From: Balanoglossus misakiensis
Lineage: Eukaryota; Hemichordata
Assembly: GCA_040954595.2 (NCBI GenBank)
Contig: CM082596.2
Location: 6,882,001-6,946,000 of the forward strand
Direction of reading: 5' to 3'
Length of the DNA: 64,000 nucleotides
Below are positions 47,630 through 57,815 of the stretch, piece by piece (within the stretch, counting starts at the first letter, position 1; each line of letters opens with the position of its first letter). The notes below the pieces were generated by a model. That model made no database searches, had not been told where the DNA came from, and saw nothing but the letters and a program-made list of their open reading frames with translations. The position numbers were made by a program, and so were the translations under genes.

Positions 47630-49095
47630 GGGCAAAGCTGTATTAACCGCCATCTTGAAAAACGCATTGCATTGTGGGACGACTGGGGGGGAGTACCTGA
47701 AGACCCATAGCATTGTAATGTAGACATCTACCGAGACACTCTATTCCTCCAAACGTTTTTTTCCGACAAACTCTCAGATTTCCGTTCTAATAGCCGTCTT
47801 CTGTTCTGAAAAGTATTATTATTATCGTCGAGCCGTTCCAGAAGATTTTTGAGGATCCAACAATAGCGGGTGTTGCCATTATTCATTGGTATTAAGTGCT
47901 GTTGCTATGTGTTTGACAAATTCGTTTCTGAATACGTTCAAGTAGAATTTTCGTGACACAATTACAATAACTGTAAAATAACTAAAAATAACAAACTTTC
48001 CATAAAGTATGACCAGAAGCTGATGCTGATTACTTGGCTCGGATAACAGATGAACATGCCACGCCCCCTTTTCAAAAAAACTGTCCAAACCGCTCTGAAA
48101 CATGCACAAAAATGAAAAGAATTTTTTGCATTAACTTTTGATTAGCAAGAAGTTTCTCTTTCAAATCTGTTTTTTTTTGGTTATGTAAACCAGTAAGTGA
48201 ATGTGGAGATGGAAGAAAAAAAGCGTTAACGGCTTCATTATAATGCAAGCCAAGCTGTGAAAATAGTAAGGCCAGCCATGAAAGCGTCCTTTCAAGCTTT
48301 TCGTGACACCGACGTAGAAGGGTATGGAAAACTAGAATTTCAACACATAATGGAGATCATTGCAATCGTTTTTTGGTCTAATTTGTTTTATTTTCGTCTA
48401 ATAAGACTTAGTGAAATTAGTCTTTGAAAGGACGCTTTCATGGCTGGCCTTAATTTTCACCGTGACAGCTTGGCTTGCATTATAATGAAGCCGTTCACGC
48501 TTTTTTTCTTCCATCTCCACATTCACTTACTGGTTTACAAAACAAAACAAAAACAGATTTGAAAGAGAAACTTCTTGCTAATCAAAATTTAATGCAAAAA
48601 ATTCTTTTCATTTTTGTGCATGTTTCAGAGCGGTTTGGACAGTTTTTTTGAAAAGGAGGCGTGGCATGTTCATCTGTAATCTGAGCCAAGTAATCAGCAT
48701 CAGCTTCTGGTCATACTTTATGGAAAGTTTGTTATTTTTAGTTATTTTACAGTTATTGTAATTGTGTCACGAAAATTCTACTTGAACGTATTCAGAAACG
48801 AATTTGTCAAACACATAGCAACAGCACTTAATACCAATGAATAATGGCAACACCCGCTATTGTTGGATCCTCAAAAATCTTCTGGAACGGCTCGACGATA
48901 ATAATAATACTTTTCAGAACACAAGACGGCTATTAGAACTGAAATCTGAGAGTTTGTCGGAAAAAAAAACGTTTGGAGGAATAGAGTGTCTCGGTAGATG
49001 TCTACATTACAATGCTATGGGTCTTCAGGTACTCCCCCCCAGTCGTCCCACAATGCAATGCGGTTTTCAAGATGGCGGTTAATACAGTTTTGCCC
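47630..49095. mobile_element. Foldback-type element with ~670-bp inverted arms
   Basis: The left arm (47630 to about 48296) and right arm (about 48424 to 49095) are near-identical reverse complements across almost 670 bp, separated by a spacer of about 127 bp. Landmarks are GGGCAAA..CTGTATTAAC and CCGCCATCTTGAAAA at the left end, mirrored by TTTTCAAGATGGCGGTTAAT and TTTTGCCC at the right end. The arms also share the segment reading GCCAGCCATGAAAGCGTCC near the centre. Neither arm encodes a transposase. No clear target duplication is seen. Confidence 0.85.
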
Positions 49096-50663
49096 TATAC
49101 CAGCGCATCGAAGACGACATTTCCTGATTATCCGCCGGTGACTGACTGACTAGCATAAGAACAGGTGTCTCAGAAACTATCCAAACGCAATGGCATTCTG
49201 ATTCACAGAGTACCGTGACCAACTTCAAGTAAAACATTAAATTGCGTGTTATATTAGTATGGAATACCCATGTTAATAAATTATTTTCACAACGTGCGTT
49301 ATAGAATCGAGAAACACCAACATGGCCTGTCGTCGTGGTACATTCTCATTTAGATGCAGGAACCGGCGTTGGTGGCGTTGATTACGCGGCGGTGACGTCA
49401 TTTCTCAGGTAAACTGTTACCGCTTTGCACCACCGATTGTACAATAGGAAGGCATGGCTGTTTTTTCACGTATCAAAGTGGTTCATTTTGATGAGGCACG
49501 AGCATTACTCGCGGCGAATTAACCTCAAAAACCGCCGGGAAGAAACATTGCGTCATTGGTAACGTCAGACCACACTGTAGACATAGGCCAACAACTGCAT
49601 TTGTCTGGCGTCGGCCGGAAGCTGACTTACCGACACTGGGGCCCCGGCACTGGGAGAAGTTCAAGTTTGTCAACCGTACAACCTTATTCGTAAAGAAGAT
49701 GAAACACCAAGATAATTTTGCTACGATTGTCTAGGTAATGTCTATTTTGTCGTGGGTTTGAGAATCTTAGACCTTTTTGAAATTGTGACCGGTAATCAAT
49801 GGGCTTGCATGCCCGTGCATTCTGCCTGCACAACGAATGGACGCGCACCCACGTCCGAACCAGTTCAAAGTACAAGGCGGTATGAAAATCAGACCAAAAA
49901 GTGTGTTTTGAACTCTGACCTCTGACATCAATTTCCCGGTTTGGTGGCGGTGTGTCATTAATTCTCAACAATGTCGGCGCAAGTGATATTCTGCAGTGCT
50001 ATTTGTCAAACCCGTCGTTGGTGGCGACATTAATAATCCCCTCATCAGAGAACATTGTTCGTTCCAGCGTGCGTCACAGCTGCAGCTCAACCTTTGATTT
50101 GCATTCTAAGGTTTGAGCCAACAGGTGCGAACACGTGTGACGATGTACGCGCGTTTTTAATATATATGCAAATTTACTGACTTTGCTGTCAACAAGCGCG
50201 TTGAATTAATTAGGTCTCCATTTGAACAGCACATCGTGAATTAAACTTCTCAGGTATTTCGCGTGCGGCACTGAGTCTTGAGTATTTTTTTCGGGAGGAA
50301 AAATAGTAAAAAAAAAAACAATTAAAATTGGCCGTATACGAGAGAAATTTTGATGGCCAAAATTCAATTCCTTGATAGCTTTTTCTCAGCTTTTTCTCTC
50401 GTGTGCGGCAGCCTTCAGTGCAGAACTTGAAAATTGTTACAAACGCACCCTAGCATACTGCTGTCCGATCGCACACATGGGGAAATTGTTTACTTCCCAG
50501 TTAACCAGGAAAACGTTAAAATTTGTTTGGTGGTGCTTTTGGTGTGATAGTGCGCGGATAGTTAGTTCGACTAGTGTCGTCTTCACGAAATTCATGTTAT
50601 GCATTTTTGTTCAACAGTTTTGCGACCGACCGTTCGTGCGTGTGTGCGTGCGTGCAGCCGGGA

Positions 50664-51638
50664 ATGGGCCAAGGGAAATGTGGCCTACCTTGTCGTCGCC
50701 TGAGCGTACTTCTTGTGCTGTTCTCCACAGTGAACCTCCTGATTGCCCCCTGCATAGTCATCGTGATTATCACAACCCCCAAGGGACTGCCTCTGCGAAG
50801 TGTGCCCGACCACAGTTGGCGCAACGTCGTCGGGTACGCGACAGGCGGGGCCGAGTGGGTGGAGGGGACGTTGCGACCCCACCGCCGGCCGGTCGTGCCG
50901 AACATCGCCCATTTCATCTGGTTCACTTGCCACGAGTTCAGGTTCGACCACCTGGTCTCCATTCTCAGCGCTTACAAAGTGATGAAGGCCGACAGAATTC
51001 TGTTCCACACCGACTGCGAGCCGAGCGGCGATCGGTGGTGGGCAGAGGCGAGGAGCATACCGGTACTCGAAGTGGTGCACCGCGAGCGAGATACGCGGAT
51101 CTTCAACCAGTCGTTGAACGTCGATCTCCCCGAGCATTCTGCCGACGTGGCGCGGCTGGAGATCTTACTTGAAACCGGCGGCGTCTATCTGGACACCGAC
51201 GTGGTTGTGGTCAACCCCCTTGAGCCGCTGCGCCACTACGATTTCGTCATCGGTCAACCGGCCGCTTACATCTTCAACAATTGCATGATGGTGGCTGCCA
51301 AGAATTCGACCTTTTTGAGAATGTTCTACGAGAGCTACGAATCTTATGACGGCGATTGTTTTACATGCAACTCGGGGATACAGCCGTTTAGACTCGCCCG
51401 CCAGCACCCAGAACTGGTCCACGTTGAACACGAGCGCGTGGTCGAATGGAACCACAATCTGCTGTTCTTCGGCAAGTACAGGTGGTGGGAGAACCGGTAT
51501 ACCATTCATATGTGGATAAGAGCCTACTTTGAAATGTGGTCAGGTGAAAAATTCACAACAGATACAATACAAGACTTGGATACCTCGTATGGCGAGATTG
51601 CTCGCTATATCTACTATGGAACAAAGGATTTGTCATGA
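50664..51638 (+). CDS. DXD-motif glycosyltransferase, tandem copy 1 (324 aa)
   Basis: Predicted Golgi type II membrane glycosyltransferase of the sugar-binding DXD family (Gly_transf_sug, as in alpha-1,4-galactosyl- and alpha-1,4-GlcNAc-transferases). Donor and acceptor sugars are unknown. The start is the ATG of MGQGKCG, the first in-frame ATG. A short basic tail is followed by a hydrophobic anchor at about residues 13-37 (LSVLLVLFSTVNLL...) and a stem. The catalytic region then begins at NIAHFIWFTCHEFRFDH. The metal-binding DXD is in GGVYLDTDVVVVNPLEPL, where the Asp-Thr-Asp would bind Mn2+ and the nucleotide sugar. The N-terminal part before GAEWVEGTLRP differs from copies 2 and 3; the core is near-identical. 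The gene is a single coding exon. A CGTGCAG just before the start could be an acceptor for a 5' untranslated exon. Confidence 0.85.
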   Translation: MGQGKCGLPCRRLSVLLVLFSTVNLLIAPCIVIVIITTPKGLPLRSVPDHSWRNVVGYATGGAEWVEGTLRPHRRPVVPNIAHFIWFTCHEFRFDHLVSILSAYKVMKADRILFHTDCEPSGDRWWAEARSIPVLEVVHRERDTRIFNQSLNVDLPEHSADVARLEILLETGGVYLDTDVVVVNPLEPLRHYDFVIGQPAAYIFNNCMMVAAKNSTFLRMFYESYESYDGDCFTCNSGIQPFRLARQHPELVHVEHERVVEWNHNLLFFGKYRWWENRYTIHMWIRAYFEMWSGEKFTTDTIQDLDTSYGEIARYIYYGTKDLS

Positions 51639-51666
51639 ACGAAGACAATCTTATTGAAATAAGTTG

Positions 51667-51778
51667 TAGAGTTAGGCGCTGATTCTTGGCTGCTCTGAAG
51701 GGGGCCTCCACCCTACGTTAGCCCGAGAACAGCCAAGACAGAGAACAGAATAGCCAAAAGTATCAACGCCTAACTCTA
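51667..51778. mobile_element. Small inverted-repeat element in 3' flank of copy 1
   Basis: TAGAGTTAGGCG at the left end is mirrored by CGCCTAACTCTA at the right end, and the similarity extends inward (TTGGCTG / CAGCCAA). The outer TA on each side could be a TA target duplication, as for mariner-like elements. It recurs at 54514-54625 but not after copy 3. Confidence 0.6.
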
Positions 51779-51816
51779 TACTAGTATCAGATTGGCACAA
51801 AAATCGAACGATATGT

Positions 51817-51822
51817 AATAAA
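51817..51822 (+). terminator. Candidate polyadenylation signal, copy 1
   Basis: AATAAA, 179 nt after the stop codon. The same signal occurs after copy 2. Confidence 0.6.
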
Positions 51823-53504
51823 CCATGTGTAATCCCATGGGTTGCAGTACTAAATTTGGCTGGAAGGGTGGACCAGAAAAATTAACAGAGTAATGAATTG
51901 AAACAGAAATGTTACTCTAGGGGCGTAGTTGGTCCAAAATATTTGTGGGCTTCTTTTTGACGTCTTCTGGGGTGGATGACTGTTGTGCACATGCGCGAGC
52001 AGCCGATCCGTTGAATGGCCTTTCTGGCAAGGACCATTTTTATCGCTCCAGAAGAATGGACAAAAGTTCTTAAAAGAAGCACCTTCTCTATCAGCTTTAT
52101 CTCTAAACAAATTGATATGCTTGGTAAAAATTCGATGGAAAACAAGCCGCATAAACATCCAGTGTCAACAAGTCTAGAACTTATGCAAGAAATTTTATAT
52201 CACTATCAGTTTTCGGTATTATGATTATCTTAATTCTTCATGCACTGTTAGTTGGTATGACCGTGGTAAACCAGGTCAATGACTGGTACGGTTGAGCGAG
52301 TCTGAACCGACAATTGGACAGTCAATGCCACCGGTAGGGGAATTACTCTACAAAGACTGACCCGGGAGCACAAAAGCCGAGGACGGCCTCACATGACAAA
52401 AAAATGCATGTGAATTGTCCCCAGCCAGGGCCATGGAGTAAGCGCTGGCTTCGATCGAAGTTTGGTCTGCCCTAGCATTTTATATTGGAGACTTGTATCC
52501 GGATGCCTACAAATGCTCAAAATAAATTGATTATAGGGTAAATAGAGCTCAGTATCGCATCGTGATTCACTGTAGACAATTTCACAATGCAGTGGGAATC
52601 ATTGTTGGCCGGGTGGCTAAAACACATGGGGTGTACAAGAAAAAAAGTACACATTTACACGTCACATTGCGTAAGGTACTTGAACTTTGGTCATGTCCTA
52701 TAGTGGACAACGAAATATTTCAGAATAATAACATGAGAATGGGACATATCCGTCCAGTTTTATGTTCTGTTTTTTTCTGGTAGTTAGCATATTTAGATAA
52801 ATTTGCTCTCACTTAACATGGCGACTATATTTTTGTATTTCGCGTAGCCGTGTAATAAAGTGCAGCGTTTTTGACCGAGCTGTGTACTTGGCATTAACGG
52901 CATCTGCTGGATTTAATCCCGAGTGACATCTTATCGATGTGACGGTGTGCTTATTGCGGTCCTGTAATGGGTGCGGTCAATGACATTCGGAGGAATCAAT
53001 ATGACCACTACGGTTTCTGCTGACAACGAGATACATGTACTGAATTTAGTTCGAAGTCTGAATAACAGAAGATATTTTTAGGCTGGGCTTCAGAAAGAAT
53101 GACGCTAAATGGACGGATTGTTATTGGCAACCGTCGTTTCCAAGCAGTCGGGGCGTGAGCTATGGTTTAGTACTGGGCAGACGTGTCCAGCCATCTCCAA
53201 TATCTAATACAGTTATCCCAAACGCACACAGCGACGCCGACGCGAAACATTGCCGTTCTTTGTCCATGGCGCGACGTTCCGGCCAGAAATGAGCGAATAC
53301 ATTATACTGAAGTCTATACTGGAACAGTTTTGTGCTTCATGAAGGATAGAAGACTGATAGAAACCAATGGACTAGATTCTCGCATACAATATCCCGTGTT
53401 ATGTATGGTGACATGCCGTCTTGTGTTTAAATATGGTGTACTGCCAAATTATCCATTTAAAATAATAATAATTATTGTATAATGACACGTGCAGTGGGTC
53501 GGCT

Positions 53505-54485
53505 ATGATGGGACCATGCGTTGGTTTCGGAAGGCGTCGCCAGATTCATTCGCCCGTCGCTCTATTCTGCGTTACGGTTACCGTTATCTTGCTGTTCGGA
53601 TACGCGGTCATCATCAGGACGACCAGCAGGGGAGTGCCGTTACGAAGCCTCTCTGGCAACAGTTGGCGGAGCATGGTTAGATATGCAACGGGGGAAGCCG
53701 AGTGGGTGGAGGGGACGTTGCGACCCCACCGCCGACCGGTCGTGCCGAACATCGCCCATTTCATCTGGTTCACTTGCCACGAGTTCAGGTTCGACCACCT
53801 GGTCTCCATTCTCAGCGCTTACAAAGTGATGAAGGCCGACAGAATTCTGTTCCACACCGACTGCGAGCCGAGCGGCGATCGGTGGTGGGCAGAGGCGAGG
53901 AGCATACCGGTACTCGAAGTGGTGCACCGCGAGCGAGCTACGCGGATCTTCAACCAGTCGTTGAACGTCGATCTCCCCGAGCATTCTGCCGACGTGGCGC
54001 GGCTGGAGATCTTACTTGAAACCGGCGGCGTCTACCTGGACACCGACGTGGTTGTGGTCAACCCCCTTGAGCCGCTGCGCCACTACGATTTCGTCATCGG
54101 TCAACCGGCCGCTTACATCTTCAACAATTGCATGATGGTGGCTGCCAAGAATTCGACTTTTTTGAGAATGTTCTACGAGAGCTACGAATCTTATGACGGC
54201 GATTGTTTTACATGCAACTCGGGGATACAGCCGTTTAGACTCGCCCGCCAGCACCCAGAACTGGTCCACGTTGAACACGAGCGCGTGGTCGAATGGAACC
54301 ACAATCTGCTGTTCTTCGGCAAGTACAGGTGGTGGGAGAACCGGTATACCATTCATATGTGGATAAGAGCCTACTTTGAAATGTGGTCAGGTGAAAAATT
54401 CACAGCAGATACAATACAAGACTTGGATACCTCGTATGGCGAGATTGCTCGCTATATCTACTATGGAACAAAGAATTTGTCATGA
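53505..54485 (+). CDS. DXD-motif glycosyltransferase, tandem copy 2 (326 aa, hybrid structure)
   Basis: Same enzyme family as copy 1. It starts at tandem ATGs (MMGPCVGFGRRR). A basic tail is followed by a membrane anchor at about residues 19-37 (VALFCVTVTVILLFGYAV), then a stem and the catalytic region with HFIWFTCHEF and LDTDVVVVNPLEPL. The front part up to RYATGEAEWVEGT is identical to copy 3, whereas the end (SGEKFTADTIQDLDTSYGEIARYIYYGTKNLS) matches copy 1 apart from two or three residues. Within the core one residue is unique (RERATR where the others have RERDTR). A CGTGCAG precedes the start by about 12 bp, as in copy 1. Most likely an active paralogue created by recombination. I see no frameshift or stop. 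Confidence 0.85.
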   Translation: MMGPCVGFGRRRQIHSPVALFCVTVTVILLFGYAVIIRTTSRGVPLRSLSGNSWRSMVRYATGEAEWVEGTLRPHRRPVVPNIAHFIWFTCHEFRFDHLVSILSAYKVMKADRILFHTDCEPSGDRWWAEARSIPVLEVVHRERATRIFNQSLNVDLPEHSADVARLEILLETGGVYLDTDVVVVNPLEPLRHYDFVIGQPAAYIFNNCMMVAAKNSTFLRMFYESYESYDGDCFTCNSGIQPFRLARQHPELVHVEHERVVEWNHNLLFFGKYRWWENRYTIHMWIRAYFEMWSGEKFTADTIQDLDTSYGEIARYIYYGTKNLS

Positions 54486-54513
54486 ACGAAGACAACCTGA
54501 TTAAAATAAGTTG

Positions 54514-54625
54514 TAGAGTTAGGCGCTGATTCTTGGCTGCTCTGAAGGGGCCCCCCGAACTAAGTTCGCCTGAGAACAGCCAAGACAGAGAACAGAATAG
54601 CCAAAAGTATCAACGCCTAACTCTA
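54514..54625. mobile_element. Small inverted-repeat element in 3' flank of copy 2
   Basis: Second copy of the element at 51667-51778, with the same terminal repeats but several changes in its loop. Confidence 0.6.
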
Positions 54626-54663
54626 TACTAGTATCAGATTGGCACAAAAATCGAACGATATGT

Positions 54664-54669
54664 AATAAA
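54664..54669 (+). terminator. Candidate polyadenylation signal, copy 2
   Basis: AATAAA, 179 nt after the copy 2 stop codon, matching copy 1 exactly. Confidence 0.6.
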
Positions 54670-56351
54670 CCATGTGTAATCCCATGGGTTGCAGTACTAA
54701 ATTTGGCTGGAAGGGTGGACCAGAAAAATTAACAGAGTAATGAATTGAAACAGAAATGTTACTCTAGGGGCGTAGTTGGTCCAAAATATTTGTGGGCTTC
54801 TTTTTGACGTCTTCTGGGGTGGATGACTGTTGTGCACATGCGCGAGCAGCCGATCCGTTGAATGGCCTTTCTGGCAAGGACTTTTTTTATCGCTCCAGAA
54901 GAATGGACAAAAGTTCTTAAAGGGAACACCTTCTCTATCAGCTTTATCTCAAAACAAATTGATATGCTTGGTAAAAATTCGATGGAAAACAAGCCGCATA
55001 AACATCCAGTGTCAACAAGTCTAGAACTTATGCAAGAAATTTTATATCACTATCAGTTTTCGGTATTATGATTATCTTAATTCTTCATGCACTGTTAGTT
55101 GGTATGACCGTGGTAAACCAGGTCAATGACTGGTACGGTTGAGCGAGTCTGAACCGACAATTGGACAGTCAATGCCACCGGTAGGGGAATTACTCTACAA
55201 AGACTGACCCGGGAGCACAAAAGCCGAGGACGGCCTCACATGACAAAAAAATGCATGTGAATTGTCCCCAGCCAGGGCCATGGAGTAAGCGCTGGCTTCG
55301 ATCGAAGTTTGGTCTGCCCTAGCATTTTATATTGGAGACTTGTATCCGGATGCCTACAAATGCTCAAAATAAATTGATTATAGGGTAAATAGAGCTCAGT
55401 ATCGCATCGTGATTCACTGTAGACAATTTCACAATGCAGTGGGAATCATTGTTGGCCGGGTGGCTAAAACACATGGGGTGTACAAGAAAAAAAGTACACA
55501 TTTACACGTCACATTGCGTAAGGTACTTGAACTTTGGTCATGTCCTATAGTGGACAACGAAATATTTCAGAATAATAACATGAGAATGGGACATATCCGT
55601 CCAGTTTTATGTTCTGTTTTTTTCTGGTAGTTAGCATATTTAGATAAATTTGCTCTCACTTAACATGGCGACTATATTTTTGTATTTCGCGTAGCCGTGT
55701 AATAAAGTGCAGCGTTTTTGACCGAGCTGTGTACTTGGCATTAACGGCATCTGCTGGATTTAATCCCGAGTGACATCTTATCGATGTGACGGTGTGCTTA
55801 TTGCGGTCCTGTAATGGGTGCGGTCAATGACATTCGGAGGAATCAATACGACCACTACGGTTTCTGCTGACAACGAGATACATGTACTGAATTAGTTCGA
55901 AGTCTGAATAACAGAAGATATTTTTAGGCTAAAGCTTCAGAAAGAATGACGCTAAATGGACGGATTGTTATTGGCAACCGTCGTTTCCAAGCAGTCGGGG
56001 CGTGAGCTATGGTTTAGTACTGGGCAGACGTGTCCAGCCATCTCCAATATCTAATACAGCTATCCCAAACGCACACAGCGACGCCGACGCGAAACATTGC
56101 CGTTCTTTGTCCATGGCGCGACGTTCCGGCCAGAAATGAGCGAATACATTATACTGAAGTCTATACTGGAACAGTTTTGTGCTTCATGAAGGATAGAAGA
56201 CTGATAGAAACCAATGGACTAGATTCTCGCATACAATATCCCGTGTTATGTATGGTGACATGCCGTCTTGTGTTTAAATATGGTGTACTGCCAAATTATC
56301 CATTTAAAATAATAATTATTATTGTACAATGACACGTGCAGTGGGTCGGCT

Positions 56352-57350
56352 ATGATGGGACCATGCGTTGGTTTCGGAAGGCGTCGCCAGATTCATTCGC
56401 CCGTCGCTCTATTCTGCGTTACGGTTACCGTTATCTTGCTGTTCGGATACGCGGTCATCATCAGGACGACCAGCAGGGGAGTGCCGTTACGAAGCCTCTC
56501 TGGCAACAGTTGGCGGAGCATGGTTAGATATGCAACGGGGGAAGCCGAGTGGGTGGAGGGGACGTTGCGACCCCACCGCCGACCGGTCGTGCCGAACATC
56601 GCCCATTTCATCTGGTTCACTTGCCACGAGTTCAGGTTCGACCACCTGGTCTCCATTCTCAGCGCTTACAAAGTGATGAAGGCCGAGAGAATTCTGTTCC
56701 ACACCGACTGCGAGCCGAGCGGCGACCGGTGGTGGGCAGAGGCGAGGAGCATACCGGTACTCGAGGTGGTGCACCGCGAGCGAGATACGCGGATCTTCAA
56801 CCAGTCGTTGAACGTCGATCTCCCCGAGCATTCTGCCGACGTGGCGCGGCTGGAGATCTTGCTTGAAACCGGCGGCGTCTACCTGGACACCGACGTGGTT
56901 GTGGTCAACCCTCTTGAGCCGCTGCGCCACTACGATTTCGTCATCGGTCAACCGGCCGCTTACATCTTCAACAATTGCATGATGGTGGCTGCCAAGAATT
57001 CGACTTTTTTGAGAATGTTCTACGAGAGCTACGAATCTTATGACGGCGATTGTTTTACATGCAACTCGGGGATACAGCCGTTTAGACTCGCCCGCCAGCA
57101 CCCAGAACTGGTCCACGTTGAACACGAGCGCGTGGTCGAATGGAACCATAATTTGCTGTTCTTCGGCAAGTACAGGTGGTGGGAGAACCGGTACACAATT
57201 CATGTATGGATAAGAGCCTACTTTGAAATGTCCGACGAAGAAAACTTTACAGCAGAGAATATAAGATCAATGGACACGTCCTACGGCGAGATTTCTCGTT
57301 ATATTTACTATGGAACAAGACAGATCATACCTCTGTCGGATATTAGTTAA
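56352..57350 (+). CDS. DXD-motif glycosyltransferase, tandem copy 3 (332 aa)
   Basis: Same family and same front half as copy 2 (start MMGPCVGFG, membrane anchor, LDTDVVVVNPLEPL). After the shared core and WENRYTIH it diverges. The end reads SDEENFTAENIRSMDTSYGEISRYIYYGT followed by a six-residue-longer tail (RQIIPLSDIS). Its 3' flank shares neither the hairpin element nor the AATAAA of copies 1 and 2. A further core change is KAERILF instead of KADRILF. The gene points towards the P450 gene, whose stop is only 460 bp away. Confidence 0.85.
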   Translation: MMGPCVGFGRRRQIHSPVALFCVTVTVILLFGYAVIIRTTSRGVPLRSLSGNSWRSMVRYATGEAEWVEGTLRPHRRPVVPNIAHFIWFTCHEFRFDHLVSILSAYKVMKAERILFHTDCEPSGDRWWAEARSIPVLEVVHRERDTRIFNQSLNVDLPEHSADVARLEILLETGGVYLDTDVVVVNPLEPLRHYDFVIGQPAAYIFNNCMMVAAKNSTFLRMFYESYESYDGDCFTCNSGIQPFRLARQHPELVHVEHERVVEWNHNLLFFGKYRWWENRYTIHVWIRAYFEMSDEENFTAENIRSMDTSYGEISRYIYYGTRQIIPLSDIS

Positions 57351-57810
57351 ATTTATTCATCGATGCTGTTGGGGAAATGCCCGTCTGTGCAAAAAAAACC
57401 GTTGTGATCGAACAGTTACGTAACTATTTAACAGAACAAGTCAGTGACCCTATATTTAAATAACAATGCTGCTATGTCTTCATATTATTCTGGGTCACGT
57501 TGTCATAGATCACGTGTGGGTAACTTCAATGCGAGATATCAAGAGAAACAATCGAATACAATCGCTGGTAAAGCAAACATTTCAAGAGGTAAAATGCATT
57601 GCCATAAAGCAATGCCTGTTTAAAAACGCAACGAGGTGAAGAGTATTGCCAATGAAGTGGCAATAGGCATACGTGCGTCTGAAATTGTGACGAAATTGGA
57701 CTTTGCATTTATGAATTTTTAACTTGAATATCCTCTTTACCAATCCGTGGGTCAGATAGATTAAAAATTTGACAAGTGACTCACACTTCAGGTCCCGTGT
57801 GTGTGTGTCT
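57351..57810. other. Convergent spacer, glycosyltransferase copy 3 / P450
   Basis: This 460-bp stretch must hold the 3' untranslated regions of two convergent genes. No clear AATAAA for copy 3 was found on the plus strand. No gene recognised. Confidence 0.7.
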
Positions 57811-57815
57811 TTATT
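57810..57815 (-). terminator. AATAAA overlapping the P450 stop codon
   Basis: On the minus strand GAAATAAAGAC contains both the TAA stop (57813-57811) and a canonical AATAAA (57815-57810). If used, the 3' untranslated region would be only about 15-25 nt. A different downstream signal is possible. Confidence 0.4.

Larger units (their letters stand above)
46732..50663. other. Wnt10 to glycosyltransferase-1 intergenic region
   Basis: Contains the presumed Wnt10 3' untranslated region and AATAAA (47549), the foldback element (47630-49095) and 1.5 kb of unannotated sequence up to the first glycosyltransferase. The frames at 46248-47084 and 50372-51172 are out-of-phase shadows of real exons. Nothing else recognised. 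Confidence 0.7.
51639..53504. other. Spacer between glycosyltransferase copies 1 and 2
   Basis: This 1.87-kb spacer is near-identical to 54486-56351 at a constant offset of 2,847 bp. It holds a 3' hairpin element (51667-51778), AATAAA (51817) and no recognisable gene. Short frames such as 52562-52783 recur exactly in the second copy because of the duplication, so their conservation is not evidence of coding. Confidence 0.8.
54486..56351. other. Spacer between glycosyltransferase copies 2 and 3
   Basis: Near-perfect copy of 51639-53504. It contains the hairpin element (54514-54625) and AATAAA (54664-54669). The block GGGGCCCCCCGAACTAAG differs locally from the matching position in the first spacer, so it is one of the few divergent patches. 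Confidence 0.8.
50850..57230 (+). repeat. 2,847-bp tandem segmental duplication carrying glycosyltransferase genes
   Basis: Sequence from about 50850 recurs at 53697 and, for the core, at 56544, with an exact offset of 2,847 bp held across genes and spacers. The first full unit runs from within copy 1 to within copy 2, and the second from within copy 2 to within copy 3. Differences are scattered substitutions and a few compensating one-base indels near 53042/55889 and 53087/55934. Similarity drops abruptly before 50850 and after about 57230. Confidence 0.93.

Noticed and set aside
52562-55630. Frames repeated exactly at 52562-52783 and 55409-55630 as a conserved small gene
   Set aside because: Identity is explained by the recent segmental duplication; no start context, domain or codon bias supports coding.
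56487-57203. 238-codon minus-strand frame across glycosyltransferase copy 3 and similar antisense frames in copies 1 and 2
   Set aside because: Antisense shadow of the GC-rich catalytic core; repetition follows from the tandem duplication.
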